NCBI RefSeq assembly: GCF_020379485.1
Contig: NC_063437.1
Location: 5,156,806 to 5,220,805 of the forward strand
Reading direction: 5' to 3'
Length of the DNA stretch: 64,000 nt
Origin: Brassica napus
Lineage: Eukaryota; Streptophyta; Magnoliopsida; Brassicales; Brassicaceae
The notes beneath the pieces are model-generated. The model worked only from the letters and a program-made list of their open reading frames with translations, was not told the origin of the DNA and searched no databases. Below, in pieces: positions 11,640 through 21,735 of the stretch (positions within the stretch are counted from its first letter, which is position 1; each line of letters starts with the position of its first letter). The translations under genes and the position numbers were made by a program.

Positions 11640-12204
11640 ATGGGACAATATAGCTACAGCCAGCCATCCTCATCATCCGCGGAGGTGGACGTAACCGCAC
11701 TTCTTGAAGAAGAAGCTCAGTTGTACGCGGATGAAGCTCGGTTGCACGCGGAACGTGCAACGGCGGATGAGGCAGAGAGTAGCTTCGATATAGAGAAAGC
11801 GGTTCAGGAGGCGACTCTCGACTTTCAGACGCAGCTAAGGCGGGTTAATGAAGAAGGTACAGAGAGAGAGCAGAAGCTGCTGCTGCTAGAGAAGAGTGTG
11901 CACGAGTTAGGAAAGGATTTAGCACGAGTTAAGCTAATGGTGTGCGTACTAGTGGTGATAGCTTTGCTATTCTTCGTTCTACGTGGTAAGTTTTAGAGTT
12001 CATTGGAATTAATATATAGATTAATCGATGGTTTGACAACATTTGACTGCATTATCTTATGTTTTTGCAGGAGTTCCTTCAAAGGCTTCAACCGCGACTA
12101 TTCTATCACCTCAGGAGTGGCCAAATAAGTCAGGTACTATGGTTTTAATCACTTCACTTTGGATTTTCTCTTCAAAAGAAATTCATATTGTTAGAATGGT
12201 TTGA
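11640..12204 (+). CDS. Harbinger-borne coiled-coil protein with C-terminal membrane segment
   Basis: The start ATG at 11640 opens MGQYSYSQPSSSS, which I recognise as a start shared by small uncharacterised Brassica proteins. Residues about 20-100 are Glu/Ala/Arg-rich with heptad-like spacing (coiled coil). Residues about 98-115 (KLMVCVLVVIALLFFVL) form one strong membrane helix. Exon 1 is 11640-11985. A GT-AG intron (11986-12070) joins in frame to exon 2, with a stop at 12202-12204 if no further intron is used; CAG/GTAC at 12131-12134 could be another donor. The LTR retrotransposon begins 69 bp after this stop, so the 3' end may be cut. No GRF zinc finger is visible. Function unknown. Confidence 0.6.
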
Positions 12205-12273
12205 ATGGTGTTTGGTGGTAGAATAAAAATTAGGACTGTAATAATAAATGCTACCGAATAACTTTATGTCTTC

Positions 12274-13883
12274 TGTTGGGGTCAAAAACGGTTACAATGG
12301 AATTACCATCCGAAAATCCTCAGAGATCGTATTTCCGAAAGAGTTAGTAAAAGAAGGGATATAATTTTCGTAAAAATAACCTATACGAGGTTATTTCTAC
12401 GAAGAAGTATTCTTTGGGATTCAAACCAAACGATCGTCCCGCTCGAACGAGCTCAGCCAAGCTCGGTCGCTACGTAGCGACCGAGCGATCGTCCCGCTCG
12501 GTCGCTACGTAGCGACCGAGCTCGAGCCAAAGCTCGGTCGCTACGTAGCGACCGAGCGATAGTCCCGCTCGGTCGCTACGTAACGACCGAGCTCAGCCAA
12601 GCTCGGTCGCTACGTAGCGACCAAGCGATCGTTCCGCTCGGTCGCTACGTAGCGACCGAGCTCAAGCCAAAGCTCGGTCGCTACGTAGCGACCGAGCTCA
12701 GCCTAGCTCGGTCGCTACGTAGCGACCGAGCTCGAGACAAAGCTCGGTCGCTACGTAGCGACCGAGCGATCGTCCCGCTCGGTCGCTACGTAGCGACCGA
12801 GCTCAGCCAAGCTCGGTCGCTACGTAGCGACCGAGCTCGAGCCAAAGCTCGGTCGCTACGTAGCGACCGAGCTCAGCCAAGCTCGGTCGCTACGTAGCGA
12901 CCGAGCTCGGGCCAAAAGCTCGGTCGCTACGCAGCGACCGAGCGATCGTCCCGCTCGGTCGCTACGTAGCGACCGAGCTCAAGCCGAAGCTCGGTCGCTA
13001 CGTAGCGACCGAGCACTCGTTTCGCTCGGTCGCTACATAGCGACCGGGCTCGAGCCAAAGATCGGTCGCTGTATAGCGATTGAACCTTTCCGAACATCGA
13101 TACGACACCAGTCCTTGCATTCTCGTCAAACCTTCGAATGCTATCTCCCGAAGACCGTAGCAAGCTCAGTCTATGTTTCCCGCTATTCTAATTCATCGAT
13201 CAAACTTCGCGGATTAGAAACCGCGGAAAACTCGTAGTAAACGTGTCGAGTCGGAAGACGGCCCAAAGGGACCTAAAACACGACTCGAGGCCCATCCTAC
13301 GATTTTTCCTAACCAAAAGCCCGTGAACCACAGCATGGTTCACGCTTGGCCCGCGAGGAAGGATAAATGTCAAGTTTCCGCGGATAAATACGGAAGTTTT
13401 GAAGATAATTGTGAAGATCGGGAAAAATGGAATATCTCCATTTTTATGCTATGACGGCTTAAGGGCAGAAGAGTAAAAGCGTAAACCGACCTTGGAGTTA
13501 GTATATAAGGAGTCCTAGGCGAGGAGCAGAAAAAGAACTTTTTCAGAGCAAACTTAGCACTTAGAGCGATTTAGGCAACTTTCCGTTTTTGTTATTTCGA
13601 GCTGCGACTCAATTAGGTTTAGCCGTCTTAGGGTTGCTAGAACTAGGAATCTCGCCGACAGCTCTCGAGCCCAGGCTTATACCTTGTTGTAACGCTCATA
13701 CGCAGATTCGGAATAAGATCTACTTTGCTCTCTTTTCGATTTCTTATTTTTATCGTTGTTATTCTCGTGTTCTGATTGCTTGACGTGTGGTAATTAACAG
13801 ATATCCGGGTCCTCTGGGAAACTAGGGTTTTCTTAGTTTCCTTATTTAAACGGAAATCGACAGTGCGAATTTCGGTTCCCACA
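12274..13883 (+). repeat. left LTR of the outer retrotransposon (1610 bp)
   Basis: It starts TGTTGGGGTC and ends GGTTCCCACA. It holds a TATATAA box at 13502-13508, about 380 bp from the 3' end, a likely U3 promoter. It is about 528 bp longer than its partner because of the palindromic array at 12459-13085. Outside the array the two LTRs differ at only a handful of bases, for example near 12290 and 13498. Confidence 0.92.
12459..13085. repeat. tandem array of about 17 near-perfect 26-bp palindromes
   Basis: Each unit is GCTCGGTCGCTAC followed by its exact reverse complement, giving a 26-bp self-complementary sequence, then a 8-11 bp spacer. Spacers fall into a few types: TCAGCCAA, TCGAGCCAAA, GATCGTCCC. 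I count 17 units, a few with single changes, and one degenerate final unit (ATCGGTCGCTGTATAGCGAT). The period is about 35 bp. The partner LTR keeps only two good units and the degenerate one. The array lies in the LTR upstream of the TATA box. Confidence 0.93.
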
Positions 13884-13910
13884 GTTTGGCGCTAGAAGGA
13901 GGGGGACTTA
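13884..13910 (+). promoter_or_regulatory. primer-binding site of the outer retrotransposon
   Basis: The bases GTTTGGCGCTAGAAGGAGGG directly follow the LTR end. The TGGCGC start fits a site complementary to a tRNA 3' CCA end. I have not assigned the tRNA. Confidence 0.65.
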
Positions 13911-14864
13911 CGGATCAATCTAACCCGCAAAAGCCACACACAGTCAGACATGTCAACCAACGACGCGGATAACGTGCAAACTCCCCTTAACGGAGGCAGC
14001 GGCACCGATCTCCACACTCCGGTAGCGGATGTACCTGCGGCCAACGCGCAAGCCAACGCCGCGACTCTCGAGGAGTTTAAAAAGATGTTCGCCACCTATG
14101 AAAAAAGGTCGGAAGAACAGGATAAGCTCGTGAATACCTTGACCAAACAGGTTGAAACCTTAACGGCAAGGACCCAAGCTATCCGTCCCCGCGGAACCAC
14201 CAAAATCCGCGGGAAGAGGCTCGATTTTGCCACCCCACTCGATAGGGCAGGAGTCGCGCGGGAACGACCTTCCGGTCAAAACCCCAGCGAGAAGTCTCCC
14301 ATCGAGAAGGGGAACTCTGAAAGTCTCCCGCTCCCTGCAAAGGACTCGGAAGCCGAACACATTGACCTGGATCCCAGTGATGTCTCCAACGACACCGACG
14401 AGGATGTCGACAGACATCCGAGAAGGACCAGAAGCCGATCCGCTCAGGAAGGCTCCCCGTTCGAAAAACCAATGACGGAAGAAGAAGAAGTTGCCTATTG
14501 GAACGAACAAGAGGAGTTGGCCGAAAGGCAAACCGAGCTCACTCGCAGTAAGCACCGACAAGCTCGGAAATCCACTGACGAGACATCGGATATCCGCGAT
14601 CTTCGCGACTACATCACCAAGACTGCGGCAGAAGTGAGAGCCGTAAAGTCTCAAATCCATCATGCTACTAGTGCTGCCCCCGAGATCGATCGACTGCTGG
14701 AAGGAGCTCGAAAGACCCCCTTTACCAGTCGCATTTCGGACATGAGGGTGTCCGATCCGGGAAAGATCAAAGTGCCAAAGTACGATGGTACGGCCGATCC
14801 AAAAGCGCACCTTCAGGCTTTCCACATCGCGATGGGAAGAGCAAGACTGAAGGACGGTGAAAAG

Positions 14865-15836
14865 TGATAGAACCAAAATAAGGATCACTCTTCGGTAAGG
14901 TTGATATGAACTCAGATCCGAGAGGATTGAGAACTGATGGTATGAACGGTGACACTAAGGGTTGCGGAATAGCCCAAAGATACTACCAGACTTCAATCGT
15001 TGCCGGATGTGACGCACCGGTCCAACAAAAGAAGGATCGAAACTTGGAGATAACCTCACCAAGAAACTAAGAAATGTTCTAACAAAGAACAAAGAGAGTA
15101 AAAACTCAAAAGAATGAAAGCAAAACGAAATTATCTTATTCAGATCTGATGGTTACATTATATAGAAGTTCTAGTCAAAAGACTTAAAGAAAAATGTGGG
15201 AAATCTAAACATAGAAAATGATAAAATTGACCAGATCTGGTCAAGGCACGAAATCACACTTTGACTAGTGAAAAACCCTTCAAATTCCGTCCAGGTTCAT
15301 TGCTTCCTGAAGCATGTCCTGCGGACTGGGCCAGTACACAAGCAGGACAGTCCAAAGTAGCCAGTTTTGAAGTGTCATGGCCTATCTTGAGTTCCACTCG
15401 TCCGAATCCAAATCTGTCTCGACCGTTGCTCTTAAAATACCAATCAGTACGGGAAATACGAGCTCCAGTTCGGTGAATTCGATCGTCTGGACATGGGTAT
15501 TGATGAAGCCTCAAACTGGACATCCGGGCGGTACATGTGGTACTGTCCAGAAATGTATAGCAATGACCTAACTCAGGATCCGTGCGTCCGAATGCGATTC
15601 CGTCTCGACTGTTCTTCATCAAATGGAAAACAGGACGGTGAAGACAAAGTCCAGTACAGTGAAATCGATCATCTGGCCATGGTTCCAGCCAAATCTCCCA
15701 TCCGGATGCATTTGGGACAGTCCGGTCAGTCTGGCCAGTATGGTGAAAATCATGAACCTCGGTTGAAAACTTCAGAACGTCCTGATCTTCATGCTGGTTC
15801 GGCTCCATGTACTGATCCGTGGACCGCGGTCTATCA
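14865..15836 (-). repeat. 3' LTR of the inner element
   Basis: It is 972 bp, with TG...CA ends. It contains the last ~194 codons and stop of the unknown ORF on the minus strand. Confidence 0.93.
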
Positions 15837-18577
15837 TTCCCTCTTTCTTCAAAAGGATTTGTCCTCAAATCCAATGTACCTATATCAAAAAGAGATAAAT
15901 CAGATACAAAGGAATTAAAATTCAAGGGAAATTCAGTAAATGAATAGAATGGACAGAAACTTCCTTGGAGTTTTGAAGTCATTTTTATTAAGGAATTCCA
16001 AGTACTTTGACGTCCATTGGTGCTTGCTCTCCTTAGAAACTGATCATGCTTATCCTGTTTATTCAAAGCAACTAGAGAAACCACATCAAATCTGCCAAAG
16101 AAATAATCAAAGGGTTTCTCTATCCTTAAGACATCAAAATCAGGATCCAAGCCCTTAGGATAATCATCAAGGACGTGGGCAAGCATTAAGCAAGTAAGCT
16201 GGTTGCCAAAAATTGATTTATCAATCTCAAAATCAAGCCAAGGTGAGGAACTGTTATGGAAAGAAAGAGACAATGCCAAATTTGAAAAATTATCATCATG
16301 AACGAAATCAAAAGAATTCTTTGGCCTAAGCAATTTTAGTTCATGCTTTTTCCTACACCAAATCTCTTTCAAAGCACAGCTCAATGAAATCAGTTCATGA
16401 AAAGGTTTGAGCAAAACGTTTTTCAACCAAGTAAGAATATGTTTTCTTTTTGAAAGTCTCGGTTTCAAAACATTTTCATGAAGAGTAGAGGCAATCAACT
16501 CATGATCCTTACAGTGCTTTTGGTTTAGACAGGAGAATGACCGAGGAAACACCTTTGGTTCATGGAGGATCGGTTTTGGCTCAGGTCGATTCTTTCTGGG
16601 GCATGAATCTCCTTTAGAAATCTGGTATTCGCGGATAGATGGACTGAAGAACCTCCGGTTTGGAAAATTCATAACTTCTTCATCCGTGAAGCTTTTCATG
16701 CGATTCCAAGCCTCAGTGAATCCTTGATGAGTTGTATTTCTTTTAAAATTGGATTCAAGACAAAAGACTTTCGGGCTGTTGAGATATCCTTCTTGGACTG
16801 AACCTCTGTCGCTGGCACCAAGGTAGCCGGTTCGAACAACAAAGCTTCTCCAAATCTGAGGTTGTTGGGCACGGCCAATGCTTTCATTCAGAGGTTGAAC
16901 CTGTCTTTCCTGGATACTCAACTCAAACACTAAAAGACCAGGATCAAATGTGCAAGATAAATATTTGTTCAAATCACAAATCAAGATATCTTTTCCAAGA
17001 ACAAATTGCACATTTTTCAGCCTTTCAAGGTGCTCATCAAAGTAAATATTACAGACAAGAATTTTATCAAGATATGCAACAACAATATTCATTTTCAAGA
17101 TGGGCATATCCTTTCCAACATCTGAACACACAAGCTTAAGTTCAGTTTGAGAATCATTTATCAAAAGTTCAAGGCATTTTTCAAAGAATGTGTTGTAAAC
17201 CAAAATATCATCAGAACTCAAGACAACACCATTATCACGAAATGATCTCAGAAAATGCCAAGTTTTATCAGTTTCAAAACTCAAGAGATCAGGCTGCAAA
17301 ACAGAACCACAAAATTCAAGATCACGAAAATCATTTTCAGTTTCAAGTGATTTCTGTTCCAGCAACTTCTGAATCAAAATTTCGTCCAAGGCATAAGAGG
17401 ATGCAAACAATTCATCAGTGATCAGTACATGTCTAGAAGAACTCAGATCAAAGCCATTTCCTTTGCAAACAAACGAATCAAGAGATTTTTCAGCACAAAA
17501 ATCAGTTTGTTGCAAATCAAGATCAAATGGCCTTCCAAGAAGATGAAAACCTTTGTTATGTTCCAAGAACTGATCAAAGCTCAAAATAATTCCAGAAGTG
17601 ATGCCATTGACATTTTGAAAACGTGATTGATCAAGACATTTATCAGGTTCAAAGATTTTTAAAGAATTTATCATGTTATCTAAAACAGATTTCGAAACAC
17701 AAAAATCTTTCATCTTGTCAAGACCAAAACGAATTATATCATCAGTACTGACTTTCTCAAACATGTCAGGCAGAGAATTAAGAGAAGAAGGTTCCTCACA
17801 GTGCTCTTGAAGATCAGGAGGTAAAGGGGCAGGAGTTGTGCCGGGATCAAAGCATAGATAATTCTCCATAGCAATGGATGTGATGCTTGTTGCTTCTTCA
17901 TCAAAGACTGGACAAGGTTCGTCCTCCTCATCAAAGATAGGACCTAGATCATCATCCAAACATATCCTAGTGTCAAGACATGGGCACTGATGTGGAAAAT
18001 CCAGTGGCTCTTCCTCAAAAACCTGTGGAGACAAAACAAGACTACTCGGAAGCTCCGGTTGCAAAACAGTTAGTTCTACAATAGCTTGTTCATTATCAAG
18101 ATTAAACTCAGTTTCAAGAGAAGGAAGATCACAATATTTTTCACAAAACATCAAGCTTTCAATGAGCTCTTCATCAGATTCATCAAAAATGGGTAGAGAA
18201 TCTGAAAAATCTTTAAGTTCTTCAAAATGGTTTTCAGATTTACCTTGGGCTTTCTTACTGATGAACAAGGATGGCTCAGCTACTGGGGCACGTGTGGATG
18301 TGCTCTTCTTTTGGCTCTTGCTGACGTCCTTGAGGGCTTTGTCCACACCCTTCACAAAGTTATCACAAAATTGTTGGACATCAAACTGAAGCAATCGCCT
18401 TTTTGGATCAGATTCACCTTTGGATGTATTGACATGCTCTTTGCTCCACCTGTTTGGTTTCTCCTGCACATCAACAAACTCATCAAAAGTATTCAAAGCA
18501 TATTTAAAGGAGGTTTGAGAGACAGAAATTCGTGGGTGCTTCTCCTTGTTACTTTTCCTTTGAAGACCAAACATCAT
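15254..18577 (-). CDS. large ORF of unknown function in the inner LTR element (1107 aa)
   Basis: The frame is uninterrupted from two adjacent ATGs at 18577/18574 to a stop inside the 3' LTR. Residues 1-913 come from the unique interior and about 914-1107 from the LTR. The N-terminal third is basic then Glu/Asp-rich (IFDEEDEPCPVFDEEAT near residue 215-230). The middle is Leu/Phe/Asp-rich with repeated 'SFDLDLQ' and 'LETEND' text. Residues about 455-461 (DDILVYN) and 502-520 (YLDKILVCNIYFDEHLERLK) look like worn copies of the Ty3 reverse-transcriptase catalytic segment. No zinc knuckle, DTG or integrase triad is seen. I recognise the text as a family of abundant uncharacterised Brassica proteins. 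Intactness with identical LTRs implies either recent spread or coding constraint. Function unknown. Confidence 0.75.
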   Translation of the reverse strand: MMFGLQRKSNKEKHPRISVSQTSFKYALNTFDEFVDVQEKPNRWSKEHVNTSKGESDPKRRLLQFDVQQFCDNFVKGVDKALKDVSKSQKKSTSTRAPVAEPSLFISKKAQGKSENHFEELKDFSDSLPIFDESDEELIESLMFCEKYCDLPSLETEFNLDNEQAIVELTVLQPELPSSLVLSPQVFEEEPLDFPHQCPCLDTRICLDDDLGPIFDEEDEPCPVFDEEATSITSIAMENYLCFDPGTTPAPLPPDLQEHCEEPSSLNSLPDMFEKVSTDDIIRFGLDKMKDFCVSKSVLDNMINSLKIFEPDKCLDQSRFQNVNGITSGIILSFDQFLEHNKGFHLLGRPFDLDLQQTDFCAEKSLDSFVCKGNGFDLSSSRHVLITDELFASSYALDEILIQKLLEQKSLETENDFRDLEFCGSVLQPDLLSFETDKTWHFLRSFRDNGVVLSSDDILVYNTFFEKCLELLINDSQTELKLVCSDVGKDMPILKMNIVVAYLDKILVCNIYFDEHLERLKNVQFVLGKDILICDLNKYLSCTFDPGLLVFELSIQERQVQPLNESIGRAQQPQIWRSFVVRTGYLGASDRGSVQEGYLNSPKVFCLESNFKRNTTHQGFTEAWNRMKSFTDEEVMNFPNRRFFSPSIREYQISKGDSCPRKNRPEPKPILHEPKVFPRSFSCLNQKHCKDHELIASTLHENVLKPRLSKRKHILTWLKNVLLKPFHELISLSCALKEIWCRKKHELKLLRPKNSFDFVHDDNFSNLALSLSFHNSSSPWLDFEIDKSIFGNQLTCLMLAHVLDDYPKGLDPDFDVLRIEKPFDYFFGRFDVVSLVALNKQDKHDQFLRRASTNGRQSTWNSLIKMTSKLQGSFCPFYSFTEFPLNFNSFVSDLSLFDIGTLDLRTNPFEERGNDRPRSTDQYMEPNQHEDQDVLKFSTEVHDFHHTGQTDRTVPNASGWEIWLEPWPDDRFHCTGLCLHRPVFHLMKNSRDGIAFGRTDPELGHCYTFLDSTTCTARMSSLRLHQYPCPDDRIHRTGARISRTDWYFKSNGRDRFGFGRVELKIGHDTSKLATLDCPACVLAQSAGHASGSNEPGRNLKGFSLVKV
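15837..15851 (-). promoter_or_regulatory. polypurine tract of the inner element
   Basis: On the minus strand AAGAAAGAGGGAA directly precedes the 3' LTR, the position and composition expected for the plus-strand primer. Confidence 0.8.
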
Positions 18578-19050
18578 AACCTGAAAATCTCAACACAAAA
18601 GTTAGGAAATAAAGCCTCACTCTCTCAAGTGTTTTATTCTCACCCACTCAAGTGTTTCTCTCAGATTTAGGTGATCACACACAAGTTTCTACTCAATGTT
18701 CTAAGAGAACAAATCAAAGAATTCCAATGGGCAAATCCAAGCAAACAAGGGAATTTCTCAAGATAGAAAGATAAGAGATTTTTGATTTTTGAAATCCGTT
18801 TTAACCACCTCAAAGGCTGGATTTCTTCTCAGCCAGCAGGCTTTCTCTTCCACCACCAAACCCCAAATGAAAATTTCGATTTCTTTTTTTTTTTTTTTTT
18901 TTAATATATATAGATCTTTCTTTTTTTCTTTTTCTTTCTTTTTTTTGATATGGTGGATGGTAATGAGGGGCCCGGATTTAAGAAAGGTAGAAGAAGAAGT
19001 GTTTATAAGAAAATGGAAGATGAGAAAGATGAATGAAATAGACAATACCG
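18578..19050 (-). other. 5' leader of the inner element
   Basis: Between the primer-binding site and the ORF lies about 470 bp without a coding domain. It contains a purine-rich run on the minus strand (T-rich on plus at 18880-18945). It may act in packaging; that is inference. Confidence 0.5.
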
Positions 19051-19070
19051 GAAGAGTGGCTCTGATACCA
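19051..19070 (-). promoter_or_regulatory. primer-binding site for initiator Met-tRNA
   Basis: On the minus strand the sequence is TGGTATCAGAGCCACTCTTC, 2 bases after the LTR. TGGTATCAGAGC is the standard plant initiator-Met-tRNA primer site. It fixes the orientation of the element. Confidence 0.92.
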
Positions 19071-19072
19071 CT

Positions 19073-20044
19073 TGATAGAACCAAAATAAGGATCACTCTT
19101 CGGTAAGGTTGATATGAACTCAGATCCGAGAGGATTGAGAACTGATGGTATGAACGGTGACACTAAGGGTTGCGGAATAGCCCAAAGATACTACCAGACT
19201 TCAATCGTTGCCGGATGTGACGCACCGGTCCAACAAAAGAAGGATCGAAACTTGGAGATAACCTCACCAAGAAACTAAGAAATGTTCTAACAAAGAACAA
19301 AGAGAGTAAAAACTCAAAAGAATGAAAGCAAAACGAAATTATCTTATTCAGATCTGATGGTTACATTATATAGAAGTTCTAGTCAAAAGACTTAAAGAAA
19401 AATGTGGGAAATCTAAACATAGAAAATGATAAAATTGACCAGATCTGGTCAAGGCACGAAATCACACTTTGACTAGTGAAAAACCCTTCAAATTCCGTCC
19501 AGGTTCATTGCTTCCTGAAGCATGTCCTGCGGACTGGGCCAGTACACAAGCAGGACAGTCCAAAGTAGCCAGTTTTGAAGTGTCATGGCCTATCTTGAGT
19601 TCCACTCGTCCGAATCCAAATCTGTCTCGACCGTTGCTCTTAAAATACCAATCAGTACGGGAAATACGAGCTCCAGTTCGGTGAATTCGATCGTCTGGAC
19701 ATGGGTATTGATGAAGCCTCAAACTGGACATCCGGGCGGTACATGTGGTACTGTCCAGAAATGTATAGCAATGACCTAACTCAGGATCCGTGCGTCCGAA
19801 TGCGATTCCGTCTCGACTGTTCTTCATCAAATGGAAAACAGGACGGTGAAGACAAAGTCCAGTACAGTGAAATCGATCATCTGGCCATGGTTCCAGCCAA
19901 ATCTCCCATCCGGATGCATTTGGGACAGTCCGGTCAGTCTGGCCAGTATGGTGAAAATCATGAACCTCGGTTGAAAACTTCAGAACGTCCTGATCTTCAT
20001 GCTGGTTCGGCTCCATGTACTGATCCGTGGACCGCGGTCTATCA
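19073..20044 (-). repeat. 5' LTR of the inner element
   Basis: It is 972 bp, the same as the other LTR by eye. On the minus strand a TATATAA box near 19364-19371 is a plausible promoter. Confidence 0.93.
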
Positions 20045-21735
20045 AAAAGGATGCCGGCTATTGCAGCCTGTTCGTCGAAAATCTTGAAGGAGCAGCGCTC
20101 GAATGGTTCGCACGCCTTCGTCGCAACACCATCGGGAGTTTTCGACAGCTCGCTTCGGAATTCCTCAAACAGTACTCTGTATTCATAGACAGGGAAACCT
20201 CCGATGTTGATCTCTGGAGTCTCTCCCAGAGGGAAGACGAACCCCTCCGCGAGTTTATCAGCCGGTTCAAACTGATAATGTCCAGGGTCAGCGGGATAAG
20301 CGACAAAGTGGCCATCGACGCGCTGAGAAAGACGCTCTGGTACAAGTCGAAATTCAGAAAATGGATAACTCTCGACAAACCGCGAACGATCCAGGACGCC
20401 CTCCACAAAGCAACAGACTATATCATAGTGGAGGAAGAAACTAAAGTCTTATCGCAAAAACATAAGCCGGCAAGACCATCCTCGAAAGACGCAGATCCGA
20501 AGGGGAAAAAGAAGAACTCTCGTAACGACAAGTACGTCCATCACGAGGGGGAAGATCTCCAAGGGGCGCATAACTATGCGATCAGATCGGATCAAGGCCG
20601 GACCACGGGCAACACATGGACTCGCAATCAAGGGTATGACGAGAACACCTTCTGCGAGTTCCACCAATCCCGAGGACACTCCACGACTAATTGCAAAGTC
20701 TTAGGAGCAAGACTGGCCGCGAAGCTGCTCGCTGGAGAGCTTTCGGAAGTAACTAGCGTCAAGGATCTCATCCTCGATTCTGATCGGCCTCCAAAGACGG
20801 ACAGAAATCCGCCCGCCGAAAAATCTCCTCAACGAAACCAACCTGGGGATAAACGCGGTAGGAGGCCGGATGACAAAGGGAACGATAACAATCGTCGCAG
20901 AGTCAATATGATCATCGGAGGATCTCAATACTGCGGCGATACCGTGTCAGCTATCAAGGCTTACCAACGGAAGGCAGAATCAAGCGCAAAATGGCCTACA
21001 TGGTCTCCTCCTCGAGACGGCCAAAATTGCTCGATCACCTTCACGGAGGAAGAAGCCGGCGGTATCGACCAACCTCACTGCGACCCGCTCGTCATAGATC
21101 TCGTCATACGAGATTTAGAAGTCGGAAGGGTACTCGTCGATACGGGAAGCACGGTCAACGTAATCTTCCGCGACACTCTCAATCGGATGAATATCGAACT
21201 CGGAGAGGTAATTCCGACGCCAAAACCACTCACGGGTTTTTCAGGCGAAGTGTCGATGACTCTCGGGTCAATCCAATTGCCAGTCATGGCCAAGGAGATC
21301 ACGAAAATCGTCGAATTCGCGGTAGTCGACCATCCCGCTATCTACAACGTGATCATGGGAACCCCATGGCTCAACGCCATGCAGGCAGTTCCGTCAACTT
21401 ACCACCTGGGTCTCAAGTTCCCAACGCCGAGCGGAGTCGCGGCCATCTGGGGATGCCAAAAACAGTCGCGACTATGCTTCCTCGCGGAGCATAAGTTAAG
21501 ACAAATCACGGCTTCTGCAAACGGCAAACGCGCGAAGATAGATCGATCTTCAGCCAAAAGCACCCCGCACAAGGACGAAGTAAAATCGTCTGTCAACGCA
21601 AACGCGTCGGACGTCGAAGCTCGACATAAATCCGAAGCCCACGCGACAACTCAACCGGAACATCCGGAAAATAGCGTCGACCCAGCCACGATCGACACGG
21701 TCAAGGCGGACATCGCAACAGCAACCGCCGAGTAA

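Larger units (their letters stand above)
14865..20044 (-). mobile_element. young non-autonomous LTR element (LARD-like) with one unknown ORF
   Basis: Direct repeats at 14865-15836 and 19073-20044 are each 972 bp, and I see no difference between them. Ends are TGATAGA and TCTATCA. The 5-bp TSD AAAAG occurs at 14860-14864 and 20045-20049. Read on the minus strand, an initiator-Met-tRNA-type primer site (TGGTATCAGAGCC) lies 2 bases after the 5' LTR, and a purine-rich tract (AAGAAAGAGGGAA) lies before the 3' LTR. No gag, protease, reverse transcriptase or integrase is recognised. The only large frame is 15254-18577. It interrupts the gag of the outer element. Confidence 0.94.
13950..21735 (+). 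pseudogene. gag-protease gene of the outer retrotransposon, split by a nested element
   Basis: The first half (13950-14864, 305 codons) holds an acidic/basic N-terminal region, a coiled coil, and the start of the retrotransposon gag domain ([17 protein letters not shown]). The second half resumes at 20050 with the rest of the gag domain ([12 protein letters not shown]), a zinc-knuckle-like C-x3-H-x4-H-x4-C at about 20653-20694, and a retropepsin with the DTGS active site near 21136. The two halves are in the same frame if the insertion and one TSD copy are ignored. The protein would be about 866 residues. The frame ends at 21735 with no pol after it. The break is a recent insertion, not decay. 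Confidence 0.88.

Noticed and set aside
12459..13085. Regular ~35-bp repeats resembling a CRISPR array
   Set aside because: The repeat is a palindrome with few recurring spacers, lies inside a plant LTR, and has a shorter counterpart in the partner LTR.
12927..13163. Minus-strand frame with repeated GRYVATE-like peptide
   Set aside because: It is a reading of the palindromic array; the same peptide arises from both strands and has no start or context.
14160..14888. 242-codon minus-strand frame
   Set aside because: It is the antisense shadow of gag and runs into the inner LTR.
19999..20049. Start of the second gag half inside the inner LTR
   Set aside because: The frame is open by chance across the junction; the true gag text begins at 20050 after the TSD.
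19462..20406. 314-codon minus-strand frame
   Set aside because: It is a chimera of the LTR-encoded tail of the unknown ORF and antisense gag, created by the insertion junction.
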